A stretch of DNA of 64,000 nucleotides. It comes from Persicitalea jodogahamensis (lineage in GTDB: Bacteria; Bacteroidota; Bacteroidia; Cytophagales; Spirosomataceae). The position numbers were made by a program, and so were the translations under genes. The notes under the pieces are model-generated. The model saw only the letters and a program-made list of their open reading frames with translations, did not search any database and was not told the origin of the DNA. The stretch spans positions 839,731 to 903,730 of the forward strand of contig NZ_BMXF01000001.1 in the NCBI RefSeq assembly GCF_014651615.1, written 5' to 3'. Every line of letters begins with the position of its first letter. Positions within the stretch are counted from its first letter, which is position 1. Positions 25,766 through 35,039 of the stretch are shown here, in pieces.

Positions 25766-26722
25766 ATGGCCCTATTTGGTTTTTTTTCCAAAGAGAAAAA
25801 GGAAACTCTCGATAAAGGACTGGAAAAGTCCAAGGATAGCATTTTCAACAAACTCGCCCGCGCGGTGGTCGGCAAGGACACCGTGGACGAGGATGTGCTG
25901 GACGAATTGGAAGAAATCCTGATTACCTCCGATGTGGGCGTGGGGACGACCGTCAAAATCATCCGCCGTATCGAGGCCCGCGTGGCCGCCGACAAGTACA
26001 CCTCTACGGGTGAACTGGACAAAATCCTGCGTGAGGAAGTAGCCGCTTTGCTTTCCGAAAATCCCAGCGTTGGCGTAACTGATAGCTTCGAGACCGAGCA
26101 TCTGCCCAAGCCCTACGTCATCATGGTAGTAGGCGTCAACGGCGTGGGTAAGACAACTACCATCGGTAAGTTAGCGCACCAGTTTCAGCAGCGGGGCCGC
26201 AAAGTGGTGTTGGGTGCCGCCGATACCTTCCGTGCCGCTGCCGTGGCCCAGCTGAAGCTCTGGGGTGAGCGCGTGGGCGTTCCCGTCATCGACCACGGCA
26301 TGAATACCGATCCCTCTGCCGTAGCCTATGATGCTCTGAAGAAAGGTGTGGAGATTGGTGCCGACGTGATCATTATCGACACCGCCGGGCGACTGCACAC
26401 CAAGGTGAACCTGATGAACGAGCTGGGTAAGATCAAACGTGTTATGCAGAAAGTACTTCCCGACGCTCCGCACGAAGTAATGCTGGTGTTGGATGGCAGC
26501 ACGGGTCAGAACGCCGTGATCCAGGCCCGCGAATTCACCAAAGTCACGGATATCACCTCACTCGCCGTTACCAAACTTGATGGTACTGCCAAAGGCGGCG
26601 TCGTGGTTGGTATTTCCGATGAATTCCAGATTCCTGTCAAATACATCGGGGTAGGGGAGAAGATGGACGACCTGCAGGTCTTTGACCGCGAAGAATTCGT
26701 GGACTCACTTTTTAAGCGCTGA
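25766..26722 (+). CDS. ftsY: Signal recognition particle receptor FtsY
   Basis: A 318-residue SRP-type GTPase. The N-domain (about 1-110; ARAVVGKDTVDEDVLDELEE) precedes the G-domain with VGVNGVGKTTTIGKLA (P-loop), ADTFRAAAVAQL, IDTAGRLHTK and VTKLDGTAKGG. The long acidic A-domain of the E. coli protein is missing; only a short Lys-rich N-terminus (FFSKEKKETLDK) remains, common in this phylum. It docks ribosome-SRP complexes at the inner membrane. The SRP RNA candidate at 53.7 kb in this same window would be its functional partner. Confidence 0.97.
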   Translation: MALFGFFSKEKKETLDKGLEKSKDSIFNKLARAVVGKDTVDEDVLDELEEILITSDVGVGTTVKIIRRIEARVAADKYTSTGELDKILREEVAALLSENPSVGVTDSFETEHLPKPYVIMVVGVNGVGKTTTIGKLAHQFQQRGRKVVLGAADTFRAAAVAQLKLWGERVGVPVIDHGMNTDPSAVAYDALKKGVEIGADVIIIDTAGRLHTKVNLMNELGKIKRVMQKVLPDAPHEVMLVLDGSTGQNAVIQAREFTKVTDITSLAVTKLDGTAKGGVVVGISDEFQIPVKYIGVGEKMDDLQVFDREEFVDSLFKR

Positions 26723-26737
26723 GGACACAGAATCGCA

Positions 26738-27727
26738 CTACCACTTTTTCAGCCCCAGCAGTTTCTCCCCCAATTCATTTAATTCCGCCGTACCGTATTT
26801 GGTTTGTTCCCAGCGACGCGGGTCGCCGGGGAAAGCGTAACCCTCAGGAGCAATACGGTCGCGCCAGGAATTGACGCGCCATTGGCGAAGTACCTCATTC
26901 TCCTCCTCGGCGGGCATCATCGATATATATTGCGCAATACGCACTTTGTCCTGCGATAAGTTAGGCCGGATGCCGTGTGGCTGGGCGCTATGGAAAATCA
27001 GCAGATCGCCCGCTTCCAGCTTTACCTTCACGAGCTGGTCCTTAAACTGCGAAATGTCCGGCTGAAAGCGATTTCGGTCTTCGGGTTGGGTAAGTTTCCA
27101 GGTATCGTAGGTGCGGAAGAGCTCCGGAATGCATTGGAAGCCGCCCATATTTTCGTCGGTCTGGTCGGCCAGAGCCAGCACGCCCTGCACATTTTGGGGC
27201 TTAGTTCCGGGGTCGTAATCCCAATGGATGAAGCCCTTGTACTCGAAGCCAGGCCGGATAGGGAAGTTCAGGTTGGCGCGGTCGATGGTTACCCATAATT
27301 TCTCGGTTCCCCAAATATCCACGAAGGCGTCGTACACCCGCTGCATCTGCCGGTTATTCCACAGGCTTTGGTGGTTATAGACCTCCACCATGCCCGTTCC
27401 GGCCAGCTCTTTCATTTGCATTTCGGCGCGGGGCGGGGTGTACCAGGTAGTTGCATCGTCAGGGTCCTTTTCCTCGAATTCCCACAGAAACGCTGCCGTT
27501 CGGCGTGCCTGATCTCGCGGCACGGCGTTCTTGACTACCACGTAGCCGTTCTTTATCCAGAAGGCCCAGTCTTCTTCACTCAGCACGCGTAGCGGCTCAC
27601 CGTTGGGGCGGTCGCTGAGTCTGACTTTGCTGCTTTTGGCGGTTGAGGGATTGCCGGGAATGTCTTTGTGAGCATTGCCCGGGATCATGCCTTCGTGCTT
27701 GCTTTTCGTAGTCGATGATTTGGACAT
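26738..27727 (-). CDS. Phytanoyl-CoA dioxygenase (PhyH) family protein
   Basis: A 329-residue Fe(II)/2-oxoglutarate dioxygenase of the PhyH family. The first 45 residues are polar, Ser/Lys-rich and look disordered. The metal site is His168-x-Asp170 (FIHWDYDPG) and His251 in HSAQPHGIRPN, with an Arg a little later (DKVRIAQYISMMP) for the co-substrate. Bacterial members hydroxylate varied substrates, so the reaction is open. The gene stands alone, convergent with ftsY (16 bases between stop codons) and with no co-directional neighbours. Confidence 0.9.
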   Translation of the reverse strand: MSKSSTTKSKHEGMIPGNAHKDIPGNPSTAKSSKVRLSDRPNGEPLRVLSEEDWAFWIKNGYVVVKNAVPRDQARRTAAFLWEFEEKDPDDATTWYTPPRAEMQMKELAGTGMVEVYNHQSLWNNRQMQRVYDAFVDIWGTEKLWVTIDRANLNFPIRPGFEYKGFIHWDYDPGTKPQNVQGVLALADQTDENMGGFQCIPELFRTYDTWKLTQPEDRNRFQPDISQFKDQLVKVKLEAGDLLIFHSAQPHGIRPNLSQDKVRIAQYISMMPAEEENEVLRQWRVNSWRDRIAPEGYAFPGDPRRWEQTKYGTAELNELGEKLLGLKKW

Positions 27728-27972
27728 TGAATATACTTCAAAGCTGCGGCGGTCTTTTTTATAATGGGATATCCGAGAATACCACTCTGCTGGGACTAGG
27801 CTGGATAGATGACGAGAATCAGTTTAGGCTTCTCTGACGGTGAATTGAGCGCGAAAATATTTTTCTGTTTAACTTTTTATAAGAAAATATAAACAAAAAA
27901 AGTAAACACAAAGTTGGTCATTTTGAAAGCGCAGCCGATTGGCTGTGATCATCATTACAAACTAATTAGAAA

Positions 27973-28491
27973 ATGAAAAAGCAAACAATTTTGTGGAGAA
28001 TGACCCTGGCGATGATGCTGGGATGTGTGGCAATGTTCAGCGCGAATGCGCAGACAATGACGGGAAAAGACCTAGCGACTAGTGCAGGAATGTCCGAGAA
28101 TCACAGCACTTTGCTGGCTGCCCTAAAAGCGGCCGGGCTGGCCGACCAAGCTTCCAAGCCTGGTCCTTTTACGATTTTTGCTCCTGAAAATAGCGCTTTC
28201 GAAGCACTTCCAGACGGCACAGTAGAAACGTTGCTCAAGCCTGAAAACAAGAAGATGCTTTCCGGAATCCTGCTGTACCACGTGGTGCAGGGAAGCGTGA
28301 TGTCGTCAGACCTGAAAGATGGTCAGAAAGTAAAAACCGTGAACGGTGATATGCTGACGGTGCGCATGAAAGACGGCAAGGTGATGCTGGAAGATGCCAA
28401 AGGCGGCATGGCCACCGTCACGACTGCTGACATCAAAGCTACCAACGGCGTGGTACATTCCATCGACACGGTGCTGATGCCTTCAAAGTAA
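27973..28491 (+). CDS. Secreted fasciclin (FAS1) domain protein
   Basis: A 172-residue protein with a signal peptide cut near SANAQ (about residue 27), then one FAS1 domain filling the rest. Signatures are STLLAALKAAGLADQ, GPFTIFAPENSAFEALP, LLYHVVQGSVMSSDL and ATNGVVHSIDTVLMPSK. Such domains mediate cell-cell or cell-matrix contacts; single-domain bacterial versions are secreted. It has no operon partner and ends at a clear terminator shared with the convergent gene. Confidence 0.94.
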   Translation: MKKQTILWRMTLAMMLGCVAMFSANAQTMTGKDLATSAGMSENHSTLLAALKAAGLADQASKPGPFTIFAPENSAFEALPDGTVETLLKPENKKMLSGILLYHVVQGSVMSSDLKDGQKVKTVNGDMLTVRMKDGKVMLEDAKGGMATVTTADIKATNGVVHSIDTVLMPSK

Positions 28492-28520
28492 ATTTTGACA
28501 AATAAAATTTGTCAGTAAAA

Positions 28521-28553
28521 AACGCCCTCGACCAACGTCAGGGCGTTTTTTTA
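28521..28553. terminator. Rho-independent terminator after the fasciclin gene
   Basis: AACGCCCT pairs with AGGGCGTT, with an 11-base loop, followed by five T. Preceding A residues could make it work also for the convergent lipoprotein gene that stops at 28551, with which it overlaps by a few bases. Confidence 0.88.
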
Positions 28554-29900
28554 TTTGACTTCTACCAATCGCCAATACGGTGGCCCTTCCTGCGTTACTT
28601 TTCCCGTTTCATCGAGCACTTGCAGCGATACGCGGTACAATCCGTTGGGAACGTCTTTGGGAATATTAATTGTTGGCTTGCCCTCTTCATCCCCAAATTT
28701 CAACAACTCTGATTTTGCAAATTGGATTTTCGTCGAATCCTGAACGGAAACCATTTTAAGGCGGGTCGTGGGGGCCTTGCCATTGAAAGTTATCAGTGCG
28801 TAGTTATCCTTCGTAAGAGCCTGAGGGCCTTTCAACGAACAGGGGTTTAGGAACCCGAGAATTTTACTTATTTCAAAAGGCATCACCTTTTCAGTAGTTA
28901 CGTGAAGCAGATAGCAATAGATAGTATTTCGGAAAACCTTGTCCCGGAAGTGAACAGCATAGTGCCCCGGAGCAAAAGATGCTGGTAGTTTCATGATAGC
29001 TTCAACTCCGTAGTTCCCATATTCAATTTCCGGCAGCATCACTGCTTTATCATCTTTATCCAAAATTTCAATATCCAGGTTTTCAGCGAACAGACTCCGC
29101 CCGGTAAAAACAAAATTCTCACCCGGATGTACTCGAGGTACGTCTTTTGACTCCCAATTCATGACAATGACCGGGCCATTTTTTATAGTGAATGACTGCG
29201 GGACTTTTAGTACACTGCGGCTAGCAGTTACGAACTCGACATTGTAAGTACCCGGAACCACCTCCTTCATATAGTTGAAGAAGTTGATGATGAGCCTGTT
29301 CGCAGGTTCATTCCATCCACGCTGAAATAAGGGCAGCGCCATACCTTGGGTGTTGAGAATATCAAAAGAAGTACTGTCCCCAATAATTGTTTCTCCGGTT
29401 TTGAGATTAGTAAACTTCACTCGAGTAGGAAGCGGATTGGCATGCAGATTTTTAAACGGAACCGAGAGTACCATCGCGACGGCAAGGTCACGATCCGTGT
29501 AGCCTGAGAGCGCGGCCGCATCTATTTCGAGCGGTCCAGAAGGAGTAAATTCTAATGTATAAGTCACCAGCACATTTCCTGAAGGCCATTTATCGACCAG
29601 CTGGAGTTGTCGGCATTCCAAGCATTCCATGTTGAAGGCTTTATACCATTGTACTTCCTTTAAGTAAGCCTCCCCTGTGAAATTCACTTTTGGATGCATG
29701 CTGTTAGGAAGCAACGGCGGCAGCTTTACCTTAATAATGTGCCTCTCATGATCGATAGTGACGTCCTTTGGTGGAATTCCTGGAAATTCAACTGAGATAA
29801 TCCGGGGGGTACTTCCTGCCGAATCAAGCTCCTTGGGCTTACAACTCACACAAACGACCAGCAGCGTCGCCCAGGCAACAAATCTAGTAATGCGTTTCAT
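28551..29900 (-). CDS. Large lipoprotein of unknown function, last gene of a three-gene operon
   Basis: A 449-residue protein from the ATG at 29900 with a lipobox LLVVCVSC at about residue 19-20. The mature part is beta-rich and appears to contain several Ig/TIG-like units, each ending in patterns such as PGTYNVEFVTASR, APGHYAVHFRDK and PNGLYRVSLQVLDE. Two Cys in MECLECRQ could form a disulfide. The second beta-barrel gene ends 26 bases upstream, so it is probably co-transcribed with both barrels. I do not recognise the family; a surface lipoprotein working with the barrels is inferred. Confidence 0.75.
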   Translation of the reverse strand: MKRITRFVAWATLLVVCVSCKPKELDSAGSTPRIISVEFPGIPPKDVTIDHERHIIKVKLPPLLPNSMHPKVNFTGEAYLKEVQWYKAFNMECLECRQLQLVDKWPSGNVLVTYTLEFTPSGPLEIDAAALSGYTDRDLAVAMVLSVPFKNLHANPLPTRVKFTNLKTGETIIGDSTSFDILNTQGMALPLFQRGWNEPANRLIINFFNYMKEVVPGTYNVEFVTASRSVLKVPQSFTIKNGPVIVMNWESKDVPRVHPGENFVFTGRSLFAENLDIEILDKDDKAVMLPEIEYGNYGVEAIMKLPASFAPGHYAVHFRDKVFRNTIYCYLLHVTTEKVMPFEISKILGFLNPCSLKGPQALTKDNYALITFNGKAPTTRLKMVSVQDSTKIQFAKSELLKFGDEEGKPTINIPKDVPNGLYRVSLQVLDETGKVTQEGPPYWRLVEVK

Positions 29901-29926
29901 AGGACTCATGGTAGGTTTACAACTGG

Positions 29927-30637
29927 TTAGTAAGTAGTGCTTCGGGTGACCAGGTACCGGAAGCCCAGGCTGATACTACCAGAGGAGAGGTTGGGGGAGA
30001 GGTTATAATTAAAAAAACTACCCTTTCTATTGGTAGGTCTGCCAGAGTTCTGCGTAGTAGATTCGGTGTTTCTCCAGCCCGCCGAAATACTGATCGGGTT
30101 GGCGAAGGCAAAGCCGCCGTACAAGGCCCATTTGGGTGAAAGAAGCCAGGCTACTCCGGCGCTGACATCAGCCCCTAAGGTGAAGGTATTGGTCTGGGTT
30201 CTGGTAAAGGCGTTTCCGTTCTGCTGGTCGTCTTGGTTTTGGAGAGTATAGCTGAGATTGAAACCAGGACGTACATAGAGCGCAAACTTGTCAGACAGGG
30301 ACTTGTAATGTTCCACGAAACGGCCTCCGCCAAATCCAATACTTTGTAAGGTAGGAGCAGGATCATTTGTATTTCCTGAATATTGTATTTTGGCGAGAGA
30401 CAAAGATTGATTCAACGTCCAGCCAATGGCTCTGTTTTGATCGGTAAAGTACCCGGAGCTATAACTGATATCATGGGAGTAGTTGCCGAACTGGCTATCT
30501 CCATACGTGCTGAGGTATTTGCTGTCGCTCAAGGAAAGATTGAACCCTCCCTGAAAAAAAATCTGCCCGGCCTTGAACTGAGCCTTCGAGAGGATTGGAA
30601 AGAGTATGGAGCTGGCTAAAATCAAGAAATTTCTCAT
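29927..30637 (-). CDS. Outer membrane beta-barrel protein (first of two paralogs)
   Basis: A 236-residue protein with a signal peptide (MRNFLILASSILFPILSKAQ) followed by a pattern of alternating hydrophobic residues with Gly and aromatic residues, fitting an eight- to ten-stranded small barrel. Strand-like stretches include FALYVRPGFNLSYTL and ADVSAGVAWLLSPKWALYGG, and the end is GSISLGFRYLVTRSTTY. The gene directly upstream encodes a similar barrel of like size (START AT 31334), and the two start-stop gaps are only 7 bases. No ligand can be proposed. Confidence 0.8.
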   Translation of the reverse strand: MRNFLILASSILFPILSKAQFKAGQIFFQGGFNLSLSDSKYLSTYGDSQFGNYSHDISYSSGYFTDQNRAIGWTLNQSLSLAKIQYSGNTNDPAPTLQSIGFGGGRFVEHYKSLSDKFALYVRPGFNLSYTLQNQDDQQNGNAFTRTQTNTFTLGADVSAGVAWLLSPKWALYGGFAFANPISISAGWRNTESTTQNSGRPTNRKGSFFNYNLSPNLSSGSISLGFRYLVTRSTTY

Positions 30638-30644
30638 AGCGCGT

Positions 30645-31334
30645 TCAGTTCGTTTTAGGAATAAGGTACTTGGCGATTCTTATCGTGAAGTAGCTGGGAA
30701 AAGAAGTGGAGAGCCCCGTCGAAAACTGAAGCCTTCTTCCTGAATCCTGCTCAAAATCGGTGTACTCCGTATAGAATGAGAGTACGTTGGCATACCCCTC
30801 GATTGCCAGGTTGTTCTTTGGGAAAAAGTAAACCAGCCCGGGTTTTACACCCAATTCATATTTCCAGTTGTGGCTATTGTCCGCAAACGGATTAGCCGGA
30901 GTTGTTTTCGATTTATTCCAAATGTAGCTAGGGCCGATCTCGGCGTGCAGAAATACCGCCCACCGTTCACCTACGGACTTATACTTTCTGACAAAGGGCA
31001 GGATACCAATGGATTGACTAGTCGCAGATTGGCTGGTACTCGAATTGGGCGCCGATGTAATTCCGAAAGTGTGTTTATGCCAGCTGAAGCTGTACTGGGC
31101 GCCCAGACCGACCATGGTGGTAGGGTTTACGAATTTCCCCCATTGCAGCTCAGGCGAAATTGTGTGCTGATTGTCCGAAGAAGTCATGGAGCTATAACTG
31201 TCCCGGCTGCTACTGGTAGCTCCTTCGATGTTTATAGTCCCTCCCCAGTACCTGGTACCATCCTGCACCTGCGCCCACGCCACCGGCGGGCTGGCAAAGC
31301 AGCTGATTATTCCTAGTAGCAACAGTTTCTTCAT
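30645..31334 (-). CDS. Outer membrane beta-barrel protein (second of two paralogs)
   Basis: A 229-residue protein with a signal peptide cut near AWAQ (about residue 21). The remaining sequence alternates as in small outer membrane barrels: VGLGAQYSFSWHKHTF, WAVFLHAEIGPSYIWN, YELGVKPGLVYFFPK, and an end FTIRIAKYLIPKTN. The order of strands and the positions of the RYKS/KYKSVGERWA pieces resemble the neighbouring barrel, so they look like duplicates that have diverged. It is the first gene of the three-gene operon. Confidence 0.8.
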   Translation of the reverse strand: MKKLLLLGIISCFASPPVAWAQVQDGTRYWGGTINIEGATSSSRDSYSSMTSSDNQHTISPELQWGKFVNPTTMVGLGAQYSFSWHKHTFGITSAPNSSTSQSATSQSIGILPFVRKYKSVGERWAVFLHAEIGPSYIWNKSKTTPANPFADNSHNWKYELGVKPGLVYFFPKNNLAIEGYANVLSFYTEYTDFEQDSGRRLQFSTGLSTSFPSYFTIRIAKYLIPKTN

Positions 31335-31712
31335 AATTCATTGAGGTTTTTGGGTGGAAAGATACTCGCATCAGTAAATTTTGACAAATAATTAACAAAA
31401 ATTAAACAAATATTTATAACCAAAATTAACTCTCACCATTCTGTACTATTTCTAGGTTTGCCTCTATACGAAAAGTCATCGAATGGTAAGCCGATTTTGG
31501 TAATTATTTGGGAGAGGTTAAAATCACGGAATGTCAAAAAGGGGAATTGTCGAGCATGAGAAAACAAGCATCTATAAGAACTGACTGACAGGAATTTTGT
31601 GAAAGTAAGCGCTTGCTCACCAGGACCCAAAAAATAGAAAAAGGGTTGGAAATAAGGAATAGCATTTTCCCTTTTCCAACCCAATGGTATCATTGCATTT
31701 GCCGAACTACCC
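31335..31712. other. Intergenic region between two minus-strand genes
   Basis: About 380 bases holding the promoter region of the barrel operon and the terminator of the dehydrogenase gene (31643-31682). A minus-strand open frame of 86 codons at 31433-31693 overlaps that terminator and shows no family signature, so it is not called. Confidence 0.55.
31643..31682 (-). terminator. Terminator of the hydroxyacid dehydrogenase gene
   Basis: The arms GGGTTGGAAA and TTTCCAACCC form a 10-base stem. On the minus strand the stem is followed by TTTTTCTATTTTTT, a good U tract. It lies about 30 bases behind the dehydrogenase stop codon at 31713. Confidence 0.8.
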
Positions 31713-32681
31713 TCAACCGTTGCCCAACTCAGGCGTGCCGGTCGATCTGTGACTTTCTTCCCACTTTGCCACCTGCTTCACCAGTACTTCGTTAATTCGC
31801 ACGTAACTTTCGTGCGTCCAGCCCGCGACGTGGGGCGTTAGAACAGTATGCGGCGACGACCGCAGGTAATCAAAGGACTCCTGCTGGGGATTATTGAGTT
31901 GGCTAAGCTTTTCGTTTTCCAGCACATCAAGACATGCGCCCAGAATCTTATCACTCTTCATGGCCTGCACCAGGGCTTTGGCGTTTACGATCTCGCCGCG
32001 TGATACATTGACCAGGTAAAAAGGCTTGCTGAAGGCGGCGATGAACTTGGCGTCTACCATGTCGCGGGTCAGCTCGGTGAGAGGAATATGCAAACTCAGT
32101 ACGTCGGCTTCGCGCTGGATTTCGGCTATGCTGGCTTCTTTGGCGTAGCGGTCACCGTAGTTGTCGCGGTACTTGTCATAGGCCAGCACCTGGCAGCCGA
32201 AGCCACTCAACCGTCGGGCGGTGGCACTACCGTTATTACCATAGCCAATGAGGCCGACCGTCATGCCCATCAACTCCACGCCTCGATTGCCTTCACGGTC
32301 CCAGATAGCCTGGCGCACTTCCCGGTCGGCTTTGTTAAGATTGTTGAACAACATCAATAGCATCCCTACCATATGTTCGGCCACGGCGTCGCGGTTGCCT
32401 GCCCCGGCGTGAAAAAGCTGAATACCCAATCGCTCGGTGGCCTCGGCGTCGATCAGGTCTAACCCGGCCCCGGCCCGGGCAATGAATTTCAACTGCGTAG
32501 CCTGCGTGAGTAGCTCCTCGTCGATGCGGGTCTTGCTGCGAATTATCAAGCCGTCGTAGTCGGCAAGGCCCGATATGATATCATTGCGCCGGAAGTCAGG
32601 ATAATAGTCGTAAGTCCATCCCTGTGCCTGGAGCATGGCAAATAAAGAGGGGTGCATTTGGTCGGCAATCAGTATTTTCAT
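31713..32681 (-). CDS. D-2-hydroxyacid / phosphoglycerate dehydrogenase family protein
   Basis: A 322-residue protein from the ATG at 32681; the in-frame sequence upstream reads through intergenic DNA and has no family similarity. It shows FIARAGAGLDLIDAEA, the NAD motif GLIGYGNNGSATARRLSGFG, catalytic Arg in LVNVSRGEIVNAKAL and catalytic His in LTPHVAGWTHES. This is the D-isomer 2-hydroxyacid dehydrogenase fold, as in SerA. It lacks the C-terminal ACT domain of the longer SerA proteins. Phosphoglycerate dehydrogenase is plausible, but glyoxylate or hydroxypyruvate reductase cannot be excluded. It is divergent from pdxA, which fits pyridoxine synthesis through a PdxB-like enzyme only loosely. 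Confidence 0.88.
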   Translation of the reverse strand: MKILIADQMHPSLFAMLQAQGWTYDYYPDFRRNDIISGLADYDGLIIRSKTRIDEELLTQATQLKFIARAGAGLDLIDAEATERLGIQLFHAGAGNRDAVAEHMVGMLLMLFNNLNKADREVRQAIWDREGNRGVELMGMTVGLIGYGNNGSATARRLSGFGCQVLAYDKYRDNYGDRYAKEASIAEIQREADVLSLHIPLTELTRDMVDAKFIAAFSKPFYLVNVSRGEIVNAKALVQAMKSDKILGACLDVLENEKLSQLNNPQQESFDYLRSSPHTVLTPHVAGWTHESYVRINEVLVKQVAKWEESHRSTGTPELGNG

Positions 32682-32935
32682 GGGAGCAGGAGGATTTTTT
32701 GTAAATTGCCAGCCGTCGACCGGGTTATTTGTTGAAGATGCCGCTAAGCGACTTTGTTGGTTCTTGGCTGGGTTTGATTTTAATGATAAAACACCCGATC
32801 GAATATTGATCGGGTAGATCGTCAACAAATTTATGCCTTTCAATTAAAGATTCGGGCATAGGGTGATTTTATCGACACGAATAACCACGACACAAGCTTC
32901 ATCTACTATCGATCAAAACTGATTCATTGGTTTTC

Positions 32936-34042
32936 ATGAGTGATTTACAAGACCGAAAGCCCGTCATCGGGATCACGATGGGCGATTACAACGGCATTGG
33001 GCCGGAAGTGATCCTGAAAGCTTTGGAAGGCAACCAATTGTCGAAATACTGTACACCAATCGTGTATGGTTCTCTCCGGGTGCTCAATCGTTACCGCCAT
33101 CTTTTGCGGATGAAAGAATGGAACCTCCAGAATATACAGAAGCCCGAGCAGGCAAACCTCAAGAACACCAATGTAATCACGTGCTGGAACGACCAGAAGA
33201 CCGAAGCTGAACCGGGCAAAATAACTCCTGAGGCAGGACAAGGGGCATTCAAAGCCCTGAAAAGGGCGACTGACGACTTGCGGGCGGGGTATATCGATGC
33301 CCTGGTAACCGCCCCGATCAATAAGGACACCATACAGGGGGAGAATTTTAAGTTTCCCGGCCACACCGAGTACCTGGCAGCGGCCTTCGATACGAGGGAA
33401 GCGCTCATGTTCATGGTAGCCGACGACTTTCGGGTGGGGGTATTGACGGGCCACATTCCGTTGGAAAAGGTGAAAACGCAGATCACCAATGAGAAGCTAA
33501 GCAACAAGATTAATCAGATGCTGCATTCTCTCCGGAGCGATTTTGGCATAGTCAAGCCGCGTCTGGCCGTATTGGGCCTAAATCCCCACGCAGGCGAAAA
33601 CGGCCTGTTGGGTACCGAGGAAAAGGACATTATCGAACCCGCACTAATCCGCTTCCGCGAAAAGGGAGAACTTGTTTTTGGTCCCTTTCCGGCGGATGGT
33701 TTCTTCGCTACTTCTGCTTACCGGCAATACGACGCCGTGCTGGCTATGTACCACGATCAGGGTCTGATTCCTTTCAAAACGATCGCTTTTAATGAAGGCG
33801 TCAACTTTACGGCCGGGCTCCCGGCTGTGCGTACATCGCCCGACCACGGCACGGCCTACGATATTGCAGGCAAAAACGTAGCCGACCCCGGTTCCATGCT
33901 CGCCGCCATCTACCTGGCGGGCGACGTTTGGGAATACCGTCAGGAAGCTGCCGACATTGCCAAAAATGCCTTGTTACACAAGCCGCAGGCTTCTGAGAGT
34001 CAGGCACCAGGAAAAGCGAAAAAGTCAAATCGGTATAGGTAG
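32936..34042 (+). CDS. pdxA: 4-hydroxythreonine-4-phosphate dehydrogenase
   Basis: A 368-residue PdxA, which oxidises and decarboxylates 4-phosphohydroxythreonine in pyridoxal 5'-phosphate synthesis. The start is the ATG at 32936; a TTG nine bases earlier is in frame but not needed. Signatures are KPVIGITMGDYNGIGPEVIL, DALVTAPINKDTI, FPGHTEYLA, LGLNPHAGENGLLG, YHDQGLIPFKT and RTSPDHGTAYDIAGK. The metal-binding His residues of the family are all there (GHTEY, MYHDQG, SPDHGTA). The C-terminal 20 residues are a polar tail. The gene precedes yicC by 107 bases. Confidence 0.97.
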   Translation: MSDLQDRKPVIGITMGDYNGIGPEVILKALEGNQLSKYCTPIVYGSLRVLNRYRHLLRMKEWNLQNIQKPEQANLKNTNVITCWNDQKTEAEPGKITPEAGQGAFKALKRATDDLRAGYIDALVTAPINKDTIQGENFKFPGHTEYLAAAFDTREALMFMVADDFRVGVLTGHIPLEKVKTQITNEKLSNKINQMLHSLRSDFGIVKPRLAVLGLNPHAGENGLLGTEEKDIIEPALIRFREKGELVFGPFPADGFFATSAYRQYDAVLAMYHDQGLIPFKTIAFNEGVNFTAGLPAVRTSPDHGTAYDIAGKNVADPGSMLAAIYLAGDVWEYRQEAADIAKNALLHKPQASESQAPGKAKKSNRYR

Positions 34043-34149
34043 TTCTATTGGACAGGTGTTATACGTTTAGTCGTTTTTTTAAAAGCGAGTTATTCTATAA
34101 AAACCAGATGGTATTCAGTGAATTGTATTAAACAACTAAACATTAACAA

Positions 34150-35037
34150 ATGCTAAAATCAATGACTGGCTACGGAACGGCCAATGTAGAGTCTGACACG
34201 CTATCGGTAACCGTCGAAATTAAGACCCTGAATTCCAAGTTTCTCGATATTTACTGCCGGACTCCTCGCCAATACTCCGAGCGGGAGATTGAAATAAGGA
34301 ATCGACTGACCCAGCATTTGGAACGTGGCAAGGTGGAATTCAGCCTATCGGTTCAGCCCAAGGGCCAGGTCGCGGGCACGACTGTCGTAAATCGGGCCTT
34401 AGTTAGTGCCTACTACCAGGACCTGAATCTGACATCAAAGGATTTAGGCTTTGACGCTAATCCTACCGAACTACTAAGCCTGGCATTGCAAATGCCCAAC
34501 GCCTACCAAACTGCCGTGGCCGACGAGAGTAGCCGTGATCAGGAATGGGAACTCATCCAGCAGGCGGTGACACAAGCCATAGAGAAATGCGACAATTTCC
34601 GTCAGCAGGAGGGACAGCTCACTGCCAACAAACTGATGGACTATATCGAAGCCATCCGCACGCTATTGGCAAAAGTGGCTGAGCAGGACGTGCACCGTAT
34701 TCCCGCCGTGCGGGAGCGCCTGGAAAAACAGGTGAATGAGCTGGTGACTGCTGACAATTTTGATCCTAATCGCTTCGAGCAGGAGTTGATTTACTACATC
34801 GAGAAGTACGATATTTCGGAAGAAAAGGTACGGCTGACCAATCACCTGGATTACTTTACTGAAACTTTGAAATCAGCGGAGAGCAATGGTAAAAAGTTAA
34901 ACTTCATTTCGCAGGAAATCGGTCGGGAAATCAATACGATAGGCTCCAAGGCCAACGATGCCACCGTGCAGCGGCTAGTAGTGCAGATGAAGGATGAACT
35001 GGAAAAAATCAAGGAGCAAACCCTGAATATCGTGTAG
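34150..35037 (+). CDS. yicC: YicC family endoribonuclease-like protein
   Basis: A 295-residue protein of normal YicC length. It starts MLKSMTGYGTANVESDTLSV and ends with SKANDATVQRLVVQMKDELE and KIKEQTLNIV, the two conserved blocks of the family (YicC_N and DUF1732). The middle, about residues 100-230, is helical. E. coli YicC is an endoribonuclease of the RNase-A-like turnover type; whether this one is the same is inferred. It is followed after two bases by the DNA glycosylase gene, so both are likely co-transcribed. Confidence 0.95.
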   Translation: MLKSMTGYGTANVESDTLSVTVEIKTLNSKFLDIYCRTPRQYSEREIEIRNRLTQHLERGKVEFSLSVQPKGQVAGTTVVNRALVSAYYQDLNLTSKDLGFDANPTELLSLALQMPNAYQTAVADESSRDQEWELIQQAVTQAIEKCDNFRQQEGQLTANKLMDYIEAIRTLLAKVAEQDVHRIPAVRERLEKQVNELVTADNFDPNRFEQELIYYIEKYDISEEKVRLTNHLDYFTETLKSAESNGKKLNFISQEIGREINTIGSKANDATVQRLVVQMKDELEKIKEQTLNIV

Positions 35038-35039
35038 GC

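Noticed and set aside
29908-30111. Upstream start of the large lipoprotein at about 29909
   Set aside because: It adds only three residues; the ATG at 29900 begins a standard lipoprotein signal. Either could be used, so the difference is minor.
31433-31693. An 86-codon minus-strand open frame between the dehydrogenase and barrel genes
   Set aside because: It overlaps the dehydrogenase terminator, has no recognisable domain or signal, and its composition looks random.
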